From contig NZ_CP033932.1 in the NCBI RefSeq assembly GCF_003815975.1, positions 1,961,001 through 2,025,000 of the forward strand: a DNA stretch of 64,000 nt, written 5' to 3'. Numbering within the stretch: the stretch's first letter is position 1; the number at the start of each line of letters is the position of its first letter. The position numbers were made by a program, and so were the translations under genes. Below, one piece after another: positions 42,327-50,937 of the stretch. Origin of the DNA: Chryseobacterium bernardetii. Lineage in GTDB: Bacteria > Bacteroidota > Bacteroidia > Flavobacteriales > Weeksellaceae. The notes beneath the pieces were generated by a model that did no database searches, had not been told where the DNA came from, and was given only the letters and a program-made list of their open reading frames with translations.

Positions 42327-44240
42327 TTATTGTAATAAAAAGTTAACAATTAATATAATTCCCACAGCTAAAGACATGATAAGAATATACGTCTCTACAT
42401 TTCCGTTTTGTACACGCTTCATAGCTTTTCCGCTGTCTTCAGCACCATCACCTACAAAGTTTACAAAACGGTCTAAGATACCCTTATCAAACATTTTTCC
42501 TCCGCGTCCTAATCCTTCAACAGTTTTTACAATCAATGCGTTGTAAAGTTCGTCTACATATAATTTTTTAGCAGAAAGCTTTTCCCATCCGGTATAGTTT
42601 TCTTCTGCCACAGCCATCTTTTTCTTTTTCACGTACGTGTTTCTTACGATGAACCATACAGAGAAGAACATTAATACTGTTGCTGCTAATAAGATCATTT
42701 CAGTGTTGAAAGGTACTCCTGAAAGAGTAGCTTCCATTTGGCTGTAGCTTTGTTCTGTAAGAACTGGCTTTAACCATTCCATCAGTTTAGCATAGTGTCC
42801 GTGACCGATGAAGTGTGGCAGGTTGATGAAACCTCCTATTACAGAAAGGATAGCTAATACGATCAAAGGTAATGTCATATTAGACGGGCTTTCGTGTAAG
42901 TGGTGTTTTTGCTCTTCAGTACCTCTGAACTCTCCGTGGAAAGTCAGGTAGTATAGTCTGAACATATACGTTGCAGTCATTGCCGCTAAAACAAATAGGA
43001 TTACCCAGTAGATTGGATTTTTAGCGAAAGCTGCTACTAAAATTTCGTCTTTAGAGATCATCCCTGATAATAAAGGGAAACCTGAAATTGCTAATGTTCC
43101 GATCAGGAATGTAGCGTGTGTAAGAGGAATATATTTTTTAAGACCTCCCATGAAACGCATGTCCTGTTCGTTGCTCATCGCGTGAATTACAGAACCTGCA
43201 CCCAAGAATAGTAAAGCTTTAAAGAAAGCGTGCGTCATTACGTGGAACATTGCTGTTGTATACGCACCAAGCCCTAAAGCGATGAACATAAATCCAAGCT
43301 GTGAAACAGTAGAGTATGCCAATACTTTTTTGATGTCGTTCTGACGTAGTGCATAGAATCCTGCTAAAGCTGCCGTTAAGAATCCGATGAATAAAATTCC
43401 TCCTTGTACAGTAGGTGCTAAAGTAAATAAGAAGTTAGATCTTACCACTAAATAGATCCCCGCTGTTACCATCGTTGCCGCGTGAATTAACGCAGAAACA
43501 GGAGTTGGCCCGGCCATCGCATCCGGTAACCATGTATATAATGGAACCTGAGCAGATTTACCGGTAGCACCGATGAATAAACTCGCTGTGATAAAGATAA
43601 TCACTGTTCCGTCCAATTCAAATTTTGAAGCGTTTTCTGCTACTGAAAGATAATCTACAGCATTCGTTTGAGCAGCAATCATGAAGATACCGATCAATAA
43701 TGCCAAGTCACCAATTCTGTTCATGATGAAAGCTTTTCTTGCTGCTTTACCGTACTCTTCGTTGGTATACCAGAATCCGATCAATAAGTAAGAACAAAGA
43801 CCTACACCTTCCCATCCGATGAATAAGATAAGGTAGTTGCTTCCCATCACTAAAAGTAACATTGAGAAGATGAAAAGATTCAGGTAAGTAAAGAACTTAT
43901 AGAATCCTTTATCATGACTCATATATCCGATAGAGTACAAGTGGATCAGTGAACCGATACCCGTAATGATCATTACCATCATTAAAGACAGCTGATCGAT
44001 CTGGAATCCAAAATTGATCTGAACTCCGTTTACTCTAAACCATTCAAAAGCTTTTACGATTACAGGCTGGCTTTCAGAATTGAAATTCATGAAAAGGCTT
44101 ACCGCAATACAGAATGATCCGAAAACCACAGCTGTTGCTAAAGATCCAACCAATATTTTTGGAAGATTTTTCCCGAATAAACCGTTAATAAGAAACCCTA
44201 AAAGTGGTAAAAGTACTATTGCATATACTAAATTCTCCAT
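42327..44240 (-). CDS. nuoL: NADH-quinone oxidoreductase subunit L
   Basis: A 637-residue subunit with 'LFIGWEGVGLCSYLLIGFWY', 'IGATGKSAQVPLYTWLPDAM' and 'HAATMVTAGIYLVVR', the hallmarks of NuoL. The C-terminal lateral helix stretch is present ('KKLYVDELYNALIVKTVEGL', 'VNFVGDGAEDSGKAM'). It is the distal pump subunit. Two bases separate it from both nuoK and nuoM, so translation is closely coupled. Confidence 0.95.
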   Translation of the reverse strand: MENLVYAIVLLPLLGFLINGLFGKNLPKILVGSLATAVVFGSFCIAVSLFMNFNSESQPVIVKAFEWFRVNGVQINFGFQIDQLSLMMVMIITGIGSLIHLYSIGYMSHDKGFYKFFTYLNLFIFSMLLLVMGSNYLILFIGWEGVGLCSYLLIGFWYTNEEYGKAARKAFIMNRIGDLALLIGIFMIAAQTNAVDYLSVAENASKFELDGTVIIFITASLFIGATGKSAQVPLYTWLPDAMAGPTPVSALIHAATMVTAGIYLVVRSNFLFTLAPTVQGGILFIGFLTAALAGFYALRQNDIKKVLAYSTVSQLGFMFIALGLGAYTTAMFHVMTHAFFKALLFLGAGSVIHAMSNEQDMRFMGGLKKYIPLTHATFLIGTLAISGFPLLSGMISKDEILVAAFAKNPIYWVILFVLAAMTATYMFRLYYLTFHGEFRGTEEQKHHLHESPSNMTLPLIVLAILSVIGGFINLPHFIGHGHYAKLMEWLKPVLTEQSYSQMEATLSGVPFNTEMILLAATVLMFFSVWFIVRNTYVKKKKMAVAEENYTGWEKLSAKKLYVDELYNALIVKTVEGLGRGGKMFDKGILDRFVNFVGDGAEDSGKAMKRVQNGNVETYILIMSLAVGIILIVNFLLQ

Positions 44241-44242
44241 TC

Positions 44243-44572
44243 TTATCCTCTTAATTTATTAAATATACTAACATCTACAGAACGGGTATTTCTATACAGC
44301 ATAGCAATAATTGCCAAACCTACCGCTACTTCCGCAGCTGCAACCACCATAATGAAGAACACTAAAAGCTGCCCGTCTCCGTTGCCTTTATATGCTGAAA
44401 AAGCAGCTAATAAAAGGTTTACAGAATTAAGCATAAGCTCTACACAGCCCAGAATCACAATAGCATTTTTTCTAAGCAATACGCCCATTACTCCTAAGCA
44501 GAACAATACTGAACAAAGGATAATGAAGTAATCCAAAGGGATGCTTTGTATAAATGTATTTACTTCTCCCAT
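44243..44572 (-). CDS. nuoK: NADH-quinone oxidoreductase subunit K
   Basis: A 109-residue protein with three membrane helices; the conserved glutamates appear in 'GCVELMLNSVNLLLAAFSAY' (helix 2) and 'AAAEVAVGLAII' (helix 3). It couples quinone reduction to proton transfer together with NuoA, NuoJ and NuoH. Length matches the family. Confidence 0.95.
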   Translation of the reverse strand: MGEVNTFIQSIPLDYFIILCSVLFCLGVMGVLLRKNAIVILGCVELMLNSVNLLLAAFSAYKGNGDGQLLVFFIMVVAAAEVAVGLAIIAMLYRNTRSVDVSIFNKLRG

Positions 44573-44576
44573 AATT

Positions 44577-45074
44577 TTATAAATCTTTTTTACCGATTAA
44601 TACCGCGCCTACAATACCTGCTAAAATAAGGATGGAAGCAAGCTCAAACGGTAAAACATATTCATTAAACAAAAGTCTACCCAGGTTTTTTGTAAGACCA
44701 ACACCTTTGTCTACATTCTCAACAACGATATGGTTTTGCTGAACTCCTCTGAATACTCCTAAAACTCCTACCAAAAGAAGACCTGCAGTAAAAACTCCAA
44801 TAAATTTTAAAGTATTACCTTTCTTACTTTCGTCTGCTTTATTAAGGTTAAGCATCATTAAGATGTAAAGGAAAAGTACCATGATGGCACCTGCGTACAC
44901 TATAATCTGGATAATTGCCAGGAACTGAGCATTCAGAAGAATGTACATTCCGGCAATGGAAAACATCGTAACAATTAATGACAAAATAGCATATAAGGGA
45001 TTTTTTGCGAATACGAAGTATACCGCACTTGCCACTGCTAAAAACGCCACCAAGAAAAATAAAAACTGATCCAT
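44577..45074 (-). CDS. nuoJ: NADH-quinone oxidoreductase subunit J
   Basis: A 165-residue protein with five predicted helices and the conserved 'ILSLIVTMFSIAGMYILLNA' and 'AQFLAIIQIIVYAGAIMVLF' segments, the Gly and Tyr of the pi-bulge helix. It forms part of the quinone-to-pump E-channel. The gene start overlaps the nuoI stop by one base. Confidence 0.94.
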   Translation of the reverse strand: MDQFLFFLVAFLAVASAVYFVFAKNPLYAILSLIVTMFSIAGMYILLNAQFLAIIQIIVYAGAIMVLFLYILMMLNLNKADESKKGNTLKFIGVFTAGLLLVGVLGVFRGVQQNHIVVENVDKGVGLTKNLGRLLFNEYVLPFELASILILAGIVGAVLIGKKDL

Positions 45075-45631
45075 TATTTTACCGCATTTTTTTGTTTCTC
45101 GGATTGTCTTGTGGTGATGTCAATCCTTTCATTTATTTTTTCAACTAATTTATCTTTACCGTAAATGAAAGAGCCTCTGTTGGTTTCTACATCTACCAGT
45201 CTGTCTGTAAGATAGATCGCCGATTTAGGACAAGCTTCTTCGCACATACCGCAGAAAATACATCTCAGCATATTGATTTCATATACTGAAGCATACTTTT
45301 CTTCTCTGTAAAGATGTTTCTCCTCTTTAGTTCTCTCAGCAGCAGTCATCGTAATGGCTTCTGCAGGACAAGCTACTGCACAAAGTCCGCAGGCAGTACA
45401 TCTTTCTCTGCCTTCTTCGTCTCTTTTCAAAACGTGCTGGCCCCTCCAGATAGTGGTTCTTGGCTTCTGTACTTCCGGATACGAATATACTGCGGGAGCA
45501 CCCTTTATCACGGTTCTTACAGCATGCTTAAATGTAATCCCCATCCCTGTAAAGATCGCAGGAAGGTAGATTTTTTCAGCAAGGGTCATTTCTTTATTGG
45601 AAACAACTTTTGATCTGTTTGTAAGTTTCAT
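45074..45631 (-). CDS. nuoI: NADH-quinone oxidoreductase subunit I (2x[4Fe-4S])
   Basis: A 185-residue peripheral subunit that carries clusters N6a and N6b. The eight cysteines lie in 'CTACGLCAVACPAEAI' and 'CIFCGMCEEACPKSAI', a perfect 2[4Fe-4S] ferredoxin pattern. N-terminal residues 1-60 are the extension that packs on the membrane arm. Downstream of nuoH by a 57-base spacer containing the hairpin GCTGAA-CCTGTA-TTCAGC. Confidence 0.95.
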   Translation of the reverse strand: MKLTNRSKVVSNKEMTLAEKIYLPAIFTGMGITFKHAVRTVIKGAPAVYSYPEVQKPRTTIWRGQHVLKRDEEGRERCTACGLCAVACPAEAITMTAAERTKEEKHLYREEKYASVYEINMLRCIFCGMCEEACPKSAIYLTDRLVDVETNRGSFIYGKDKLVEKINERIDITTRQSEKQKNAVK

Positions 45632-45688
45632 TTATTTAATTTTTTTAGGCTGAACCTGTATTCAGCATTAAAAATATATTCTTATCTC

Positions 45689-46753
45689 TTAGTTTGCAAA
45701 TGCTAAAATTACAGCTCCTGTAATTAATAGATTTACCAATGCCATTGGGATTAATGTTTTCCATCCTAAGTGCATTAACTGGTCATATCTGAATCTTGGA
45801 AGGGTCCATCTGATCCACATGAAGATCAGAATTCCGATTACTGTTTTTGTAAGGAACGCAACAATACTTAAAATTCCTGCTGTGTTTTCTCCCCAGTTCT
45901 GCGTTACCCATTCAATACCAGGATAGTTGTATCCTCCGAAGAACAGAACCACCATGAAGGCATTAGAGATAAACATGTTCACATATTCTCCGAACATATA
46001 TAAACCTAATTTCATGGAAGAGTATTCTGTAGAGTATCCTGTTACCAATTCAGATTCACACTCAGGTAAATCGAAAGGGTGTCTGTTCGTTTCTGCTAAA
46101 GCTGCTACAAAGAATACAAGGAAGGCAATTGGCTGGTAAAAAATATTCCAGTTCATTCCGGAAACCCAAGGGATAACTCCCCATAATTTCCCGGTAGTCT
46201 GGCTTTCAGTAATTACTTTTAAATCCAGGCTTCCAGACATCATAATGATAGAAAGAAGCGCTAATCCCATTGCCAGTTCATAAGAGATCATCTGAGAAGA
46301 AGCACGGATAGCACCTAATAATGAATATTTATTGTTCGAAGCCCAACCTCCGATCATAATTCCGTAAACACCAATTGAAGCCATTCCGATGATGAAAAGT
46401 ACACCAACGTCAATATTAGCTACCTGAAGATCAAAAGAAGTACCTGCAATATTTAAACTTTTACCCCAAGGAATAACGGCTCCTGTGATTAATGAAATAA
46501 ACATTACTAAAGCCGGTCCCAATACGAAAAGGAACTTTTCAGCATTGGCAGGCGTAAAGTCTTCTTTGAAGAAGAATTTTCCACCATCAGCAAGAGGTTG
46601 CAGCAATCCGAAAGGTCCGGCTCTGTTAGGACCAATTCTATCCTGCATGATAGAGGCCACTTTTCTTTCTGCCCAGGTAGAGTAGGCTGCAATCGTTAAT
46701 GAAAGCAGGAAAAGCGCTAGTACAAGTATAAGTTTAAATGTAAGTAAATCCAT
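45689..46753 (-). CDS. nuoH: NADH-quinone oxidoreductase subunit H
   Basis: A 354-residue subunit with 8-9 membrane helices, 'YSTWAERKVASIMQDRIGPN' (quinone-cavity loop), 'VAALAETNRHPFDLPECESEL' (split: AETNRHPFDLPE, conserved Asp/Glu motif) and 'RWTLPRFRYDQLMHLGWK'. It forms the quinone binding cavity with NuoB and NuoD. Length and motifs are normal. Confidence 0.95.
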   Translation of the reverse strand: MDLLTFKLILVLALFLLSLTIAAYSTWAERKVASIMQDRIGPNRAGPFGLLQPLADGGKFFFKEDFTPANAEKFLFVLGPALVMFISLITGAVIPWGKSLNIAGTSFDLQVANIDVGVLFIIGMASIGVYGIMIGGWASNNKYSLLGAIRASSQMISYELAMGLALLSIIMMSGSLDLKVITESQTTGKLWGVIPWVSGMNWNIFYQPIAFLVFFVAALAETNRHPFDLPECESELVTGYSTEYSSMKLGLYMFGEYVNMFISNAFMVVLFFGGYNYPGIEWVTQNWGENTAGILSIVAFLTKTVIGILIFMWIRWTLPRFRYDQLMHLGWKTLIPMALVNLLITGAVILAFAN

Positions 46754-46778
46754 TTTATTTTAAATGTTTGAAGATGGG

Positions 46779-46911
46779 AGCTGAAAGCTGGAGGTTTAGC
46801 ACATCGTGGCATCAACTCTTCATCACATTATCAAATTTTTATATGTTTTTAAAACGATTCAAGTTAAAAGTGGAGAGCAAGTCTTTATAAGTAAAACTTC
46901 CAGCTTCTAGC
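46779..46911. repeat. Partly heptad-phased spacer between nuoH and nuoG
   Basis: AGCT/GCTG words occur at 46779 and 46786, and at 46903 and 46910, seven bases apart in each pair; between them the phase is not kept. No ORF or other feature is seen in this 169-base spacer. Confidence 0.35.
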
Positions 46912-46922
46912 ATTCATCTATT

Positions 46923-47921
46923 TTATTTTTCGTCTTTTTCACTGATCTCCTTAGCCATCGGATTGTCTAAAACTCTTAGCTCATCTTTAGGCTTTTCGTA
47001 GTGGTTCAATGAAATTACAGAATGTCTGTCGATATGTCTAGGACCTTCGATATTCCAGTCTGATAAAGATTTTCTTTCAAAACGACATGTATCGCAGATA
47101 AATTCTTCAACTTCACCCCACTGGTCTTTTCTTGCAGTAACTCTTACAATTTCGTCACCTTTCATCCAGACTACAGTTTTTCCTGAACATTTATCACATT
47201 TGCAGGAAGCATTCATTGGTTTTGTAAACCATACTCTGCTGGCAAAACGGGCTGTTCTGTCTGTTAATGCTCCTACAGGACAAACGTCAATAACGTTTCC
47301 GATGAAGTCATTATCCAAAGCTTTATTTAAATACGTTGAAATTTCGGCATGATCTCCTCTGAAAAGAATACCATGTTCTCTTTCACCTGTCAGCTGGTTG
47401 GCTGCTAATACACATCTTGCACAAAGAATACAACGGTTCATGTTCAATTTGATGTGTGGCCCAAGATCATCAGCTTCGTAAGTATTTCTTTCGAATTCTG
47501 TTCTTGTACTTTCTACACCATGTTCATATCCTAAGTCCTGAAGGTGACATTCTCCTGCCTGGTCACAGATAGGGCAGTCCAGCGGGTGATTTACCAATAG
47601 GAACTCGGTAACCGCTTTTCTTCCTTCCTGAGCTTTCTCAGAAGTAAGGTTTTTAACTTCCATACCGTCCATTACATTCGTTCTGCAACTTGCTACCAAT
47701 TTAGGCATAGGACGCGGATCTGCTTCAGATCCTTTAGAAACTTCCACAAGACAGGTTCTGCATCTTCCTCCACTGGTCTCTAATTTGCTGTAGTAACACA
47801 TAGCAGGAGGTACAGATTTACCACCAATTTGTCTGGCTGCTTCCAAAATAGAAGTACCAGGCAAAACTTCAGTAGTCTGTCCGTCTATAGTTATTTTGAA
47901 TTTTTTAACTTCTTCGCTCAT
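46923..47921 (-). CDS. nuoG: Short NADH dehydrogenase subunit G (2Fe-2S/4Fe-4S)
   Basis: A 332-residue iron-sulfur protein. It has the [2Fe-2S] ferredoxin domain ('MCYYSKLETSGGRCRTCLVE', 'ASCRTNVMDG'), the His-Cys 'HPLDCPICDQAGECHLQD' and the 'CILCARCVLAA...DVCPVGAL' 4Fe-4S pattern, and ends in a Cys-rich element ('CKCDKCSGKTV', 'CDTCRFERK'). It lacks the large molybdopterin-like domain, so it is about one third of the E. coli length. This short form recurs in flavobacteria, so I read it as complete and not broken. The stop and termini look normal. Confidence 0.9.
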   Translation of the reverse strand: MSEEVKKFKITIDGQTTEVLPGTSILEAARQIGGKSVPPAMCYYSKLETSGGRCRTCLVEVSKGSEADPRPMPKLVASCRTNVMDGMEVKNLTSEKAQEGRKAVTEFLLVNHPLDCPICDQAGECHLQDLGYEHGVESTRTEFERNTYEADDLGPHIKLNMNRCILCARCVLAANQLTGEREHGILFRGDHAEISTYLNKALDNDFIGNVIDVCPVGALTDRTARFASRVWFTKPMNASCKCDKCSGKTVVWMKGDEIVRVTARKDQWGEVEEFICDTCRFERKSLSDWNIEGPRHIDRHSVISLNHYEKPKDELRVLDNPMAKEISEKDEK

Positions 47922-47924
47922 ATT

Positions 47925-47959
47925 GTATGCTTTAAGCTTTATGCGTTAAGCAATAGGCT
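47925..47959. repeat. Heptad-phased repeat between nuoG and the barrel gene
   Basis: Five 7-base units, GTATGCT, TTAAGCT, TTATGCG, TTAAGCA and ATAGGCT, all have GC at the fifth and sixth positions. This accounts for almost the entire 41-base spacer. Confidence 0.65.
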
Positions 47960-47962
47960 TTG

Positions 47963-48835
47963 TTATTTATATTTCTTAGTATTAAATGTATATCCAATTC
48001 CAGCCATCAACTGTCCGAAAACAAAATCCTGCTGTGCTTTGTCTGGCTTGTTATTTAATGTAGTTTTAATATCCCACATATTGATATAACCGGCTTTTCC
48101 TTCTACTCTTACCATCACATGGTTCCACAGTACCAAGTTAAGACTGGCTCTAACATCAGTTCCCATACCTGCAACGTGGAAACGGTCGCTTCTTTCATTT
48201 CCAAAAAGCTTAACATTACTTTTTGGGAACATTACTCCGATTCCGGCACCGTAAGACCAAACCAGATCAACATTTTTTTTGTTGATAATGCTTTGGTATT
48301 TTTCAAGACCTAAGTTTTCATAATTAAGTCCGTCTGTGTGTTCAAAAGTAAGGAACTTCTCATCTGCAAGGTTCACCTGCCCGTTCTGTACCATCGCAGC
48401 ATATTCAGGATCTGAAATATGTCCTTTAAAGTTAACGGTTTGATCTTGGTCCATCACATACTTCATGTGGTCTATCCCTAAAACAAGCGCTAAATTATCT
48501 TTAATAAAATATCCAATTCTGAAATTATACTGTGTTACTGTAAACCAGCTTGGATCAAAATAAACAAGTCCAAATTTTGTTGGTCTGTCCTGAGCTGTTA
48601 CGTTATTCAGTTGAAAGTCATATCCATTTCCTTTAAAACGAATATCAGAATTACTGTACGCTGCTCTGTTCCAACCATAAAAAACAAACATCTGACCTTT
48701 TTTGCTTAAAGGTTCTGGCTTTTTATATACAGGAGCTTTAAACAGGTCCGCATTATTTTCTACTGTTAAAGAATCTTTTTTCTGTCCAAAAACAAAACTC
48801 GACATCATTAAGCCGACAACAAACAATTTTTTCAT
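47963..48835 (-). CDS. Outer-membrane beta-barrel protein inserted between nuoF and nuoG
   Basis: A 290-residue exported protein: signal MKKLFVVGLMMSSFVFGQ, then amphipathic strands ('QMFVFYGWNRAAYSNSDI', 'FTVTQYNFRIGYFIKDNL', 'LVWSYGAGIGVMFPKSN', 'GYINMWDIKTT', 'AGIGYTFNTKKYK'), with alternating aromatic and charged residues typical of small outer-membrane barrels. It does not belong to complex I. It lies five bases after nuoF and 41 before nuoG, so it is co-transcribed with respiratory subunits. It is unrecognised; a role in envelope or electron-transfer surroundings is only a guess. Confidence 0.72.
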   Translation of the reverse strand: MKKLFVVGLMMSSFVFGQKKDSLTVENNADLFKAPVYKKPEPLSKKGQMFVFYGWNRAAYSNSDIRFKGNGYDFQLNNVTAQDRPTKFGLVYFDPSWFTVTQYNFRIGYFIKDNLALVLGIDHMKYVMDQDQTVNFKGHISDPEYAAMVQNGQVNLADEKFLTFEHTDGLNYENLGLEKYQSIINKKNVDLVWSYGAGIGVMFPKSNVKLFGNERSDRFHVAGMGTDVRASLNLVLWNHVMVRVEGKAGYINMWDIKTTLNNKPDKAQQDFVFGQLMAGIGYTFNTKKYK

Positions 48836-48840
48836 TTCAC

Positions 48841-50199
48841 CTATGCATTCTTTTCAACGGCCGGGATAGGATCTGCATAATGTGCCAATCCATAGTTTTG
48901 AGTCTGAGATAACTCAGGGTTTTTCACGTGCCACTCAAATTCATCTCTGAAGTGACGGATTGCTGCTGCAACCGGCCAAGCTGCTGCATCACCCAACGGA
49001 CAAATAGTATTTCCTTCGATTTTTCTCTGGATATCCCAAAGCAGATCGATATCTTCCATTTTACCTTCTCCTTTTTCAATTTTCTTAAGGATTTTGTACA
49101 TCCATCCTGTACCTTCACGGCAAGGTGTACATTGTCCACAGCTTTCGTGGTTGTAGAATCTTGCCAAGGTCATGGTGTGTTCTACAATACACTGGTCTTC
49201 ATCCAAAACGATAAAACCTCCTGAACCCATCATTGTTCCGGTAGCAAAACCACCATCAGCTAATGATTCATAGTTCATATATCTTGGCTCTCCATTCACT
49301 GTTCTCAACAATAGGTTTGCTGGAACAATAGGAACAGAACTTCCTCCGGGAATACAAGCCTTTAATCTTTTACCGTCTTTAATACCACCGCAATATTCAT
49401 CAGAGTAGATGAATTCTTCTACTGTGATGGTCATATCGATTTCGTATACACCCGGTTTGTTGATATTTCCACAAGCAGAAATTAATTTTGTACCTGTAGA
49501 TCTTCCAACTCCGATTTTAGCATACTCAGCGCCTGTAATATCAATGATTGGAACTATTGCTGCAATAGACTCAACGTTGTTTACTACTGTTGGTCTTTCC
49601 CAAAGACCTTTTACAGCCGGGAATGGCGGTTTTAATCTTGGGTTACCTCTTTTTCCTTCAAGGGATTCAAGCAATGCGGTTTCTTCACCGCAGATATAAG
49701 CTCCACCACCTCTCTGTACATAGATTTCAAGATCGAAACCAGTTCCTAAAATATTCTTACCTAAAAATCCTGCTGCCTTAGCTTCTTCAATAGCTTCTTC
49801 AAGGATATCAGGAATCCATGAGTATTCTCCACGGATGTAGATATAAGAAGTATTAGAGCCTAAACAGTAAGATGAAATTAGCATTCCTTCAATCAATAGG
49901 TGAGGAAGAAACTCCATCAGATACCTGTCCTTGAATGTTCCAGGCTCAGATTCATCAGCATTTACCACAAGGTGTCTTGGAACGCCTTCAGGTTTTGCCA
50001 GAAAGCTCCATTTCATCCCTGTTGGGAATCCAGCTCCACCACGACCTCTTAGTCCTGAAGTTTTTACTTCTTCAAGAATTTCGTCAGGAGTCATTTTCAA
50101 GGCTTTTTCAGCTGCTGTGTAACCTCCCTGCTTACGGTAAGTTTCAAAGTAGCGGATACCTTCTATATGTGCGTCTTTAAGTAAAAGTTTTTTACTCAT
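48841..50199 (-). CDS. nuoF: NADH-quinone oxidoreductase subunit F
   Basis: A 452-residue subunit that binds FMN and NADH and carries cluster N3. It shows 'GLRGRGGAGFPTGMKWSF' (FMN/NADH glycine motif), 'YICGEETALLESLEGKRG', 'ESCGQCTPCREGTGW' (three Cys of the 4Fe-4S) and 'GNTICPLGDAAAW' (fourth Cys). Length is as usual. Confidence 0.95.
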   Translation of the reverse strand: MSKKLLLKDAHIEGIRYFETYRKQGGYTAAEKALKMTPDEILEEVKTSGLRGRGGAGFPTGMKWSFLAKPEGVPRHLVVNADESEPGTFKDRYLMEFLPHLLIEGMLISSYCLGSNTSYIYIRGEYSWIPDILEEAIEEAKAAGFLGKNILGTGFDLEIYVQRGGGAYICGEETALLESLEGKRGNPRLKPPFPAVKGLWERPTVVNNVESIAAIVPIIDITGAEYAKIGVGRSTGTKLISACGNINKPGVYEIDMTITVEEFIYSDEYCGGIKDGKRLKACIPGGSSVPIVPANLLLRTVNGEPRYMNYESLADGGFATGTMMGSGGFIVLDEDQCIVEHTMTLARFYNHESCGQCTPCREGTGWMYKILKKIEKGEGKMEDIDLLWDIQRKIEGNTICPLGDAAAWPVAAAIRHFRDEFEWHVKNPELSQTQNYGLAHYADPIPAVEKNA

Positions 50200-50202
50200 T
50201 GT

Positions 50203-50295
50203 TATTTGCTTATTGCAATCTGCCTTTGGCTTCCTGCATTAATTATGATTAAACGTTAAGTGAATAATTTAAAGTCTAAAATTTAGAATTTAAAA
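50203..50295. repeat. Two heptad-phased blocks in the nuoF-nuoE spacer
   Basis: GC recurs exactly every 7 bases at 50208, 50215, 50222, 50229 and 50236. A second block reads TTTAAAG, TCTAAAA, TTTAGAA, TTTAAAA at 50268-50295, also in 7-base steps. No ORF. Confidence 0.65.
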
Positions 50296-50301
50296 TTTCT
50301 A

Positions 50302-50811
50302 TTAGTCTAAAGCAACCTGCCCCTGTCTGCAAAGCTCAAGGATTTCGTCTACTTTTTCTATCGTTAAATTTTCATGAAAGAACTTTCCTAACTGCATCAT
50401 GGGTGCATAACCACATGCTCCAAGACATTCAGCAGGCTTTAAGGTGAACATACCATCTTCCGTAGTTTCTCCATCTTTAATGTTCAGTTTCGTTCTGATA
50501 TGATCCAGGATTTTTTCGCTTCCACAAACCATACAAGGTCCAGTTCTGCAAACCTCCAAAACATATTTACCTACCGGTTTCATATTGAACATGGTATAGA
50601 AAGTAGCCACTTCATATACTTCGATAGGTTTGATACTTAATAGTCCGGCAACATAATCCATTACAGGAACATCTAACCATCCTCCGAATTCTTTCTGTGC
50701 CAAGTGAAGTACAGGAAGAAGAGCAGATTTCTGTCTTCCTTCAGGGTATCTTGCGATAATTTTGTGTACCTGTGCTAAACTTTCCGGTTTAAAAGCTATT
50801 GTTTCGCTCAT
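50302..50811 (-). CDS. nuoE: NADH-quinone oxidoreductase subunit E
   Basis: A 169-residue thioredoxin-like subunit with cluster N1a ligands in 'VCRTGPCMVCGS' (first two cysteines) and 'CLGACGYAPMM' (second two). The ATG at 50811 (MSETIAFKP) is the start; a frame-extending upstream ATG at 50835 adds eight residues that I do not trust because it runs into a heptad-repeat spacer. Confidence 0.93.
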   Translation of the reverse strand: MSETIAFKPESLAQVHKIIARYPEGRQKSALLPVLHLAQKEFGGWLDVPVMDYVAGLLSIKPIEVYEVATFYTMFNMKPVGKYVLEVCRTGPCMVCGSEKILDHIRTKLNIKDGETTEDGMFTLKPAECLGACGYAPMMQLGKFFHENLTIEKVDEILELCRQGQVALD

Positions 50812-50828
50812 TTTGTTATATAGATTAA

Positions 50829-50931
50829 AGAACAAAGAACCAAGAGAAAAGACCTTTTGATTCGTGATCTAAATTCATTTTTATTTAATTTGAAGAAAGT
50901 CTTTATTCTTTCTTCTTTTATCTTTTTGTCT
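50829..50931. repeat. Opposed heptad-phased arms in the nuoE-nuoD spacer
   Basis: AGA words at 50829, 50836, 50843 and 50850, and TCTT words at 50900, 50907, 50914 and 50921, are each 7 bases apart. The second block is roughly the reverse complement of the first, so a long imperfect hairpin can form between them. Confidence 0.6.
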
Positions 50932-50937
50932 GTTATA

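Noticed and set aside
46923..47921. nuoG as a truncated pseudogene
   Set aside because: The frame is intact with all iron-sulfur motifs, and short NuoG is typical of flavobacterial complex I.
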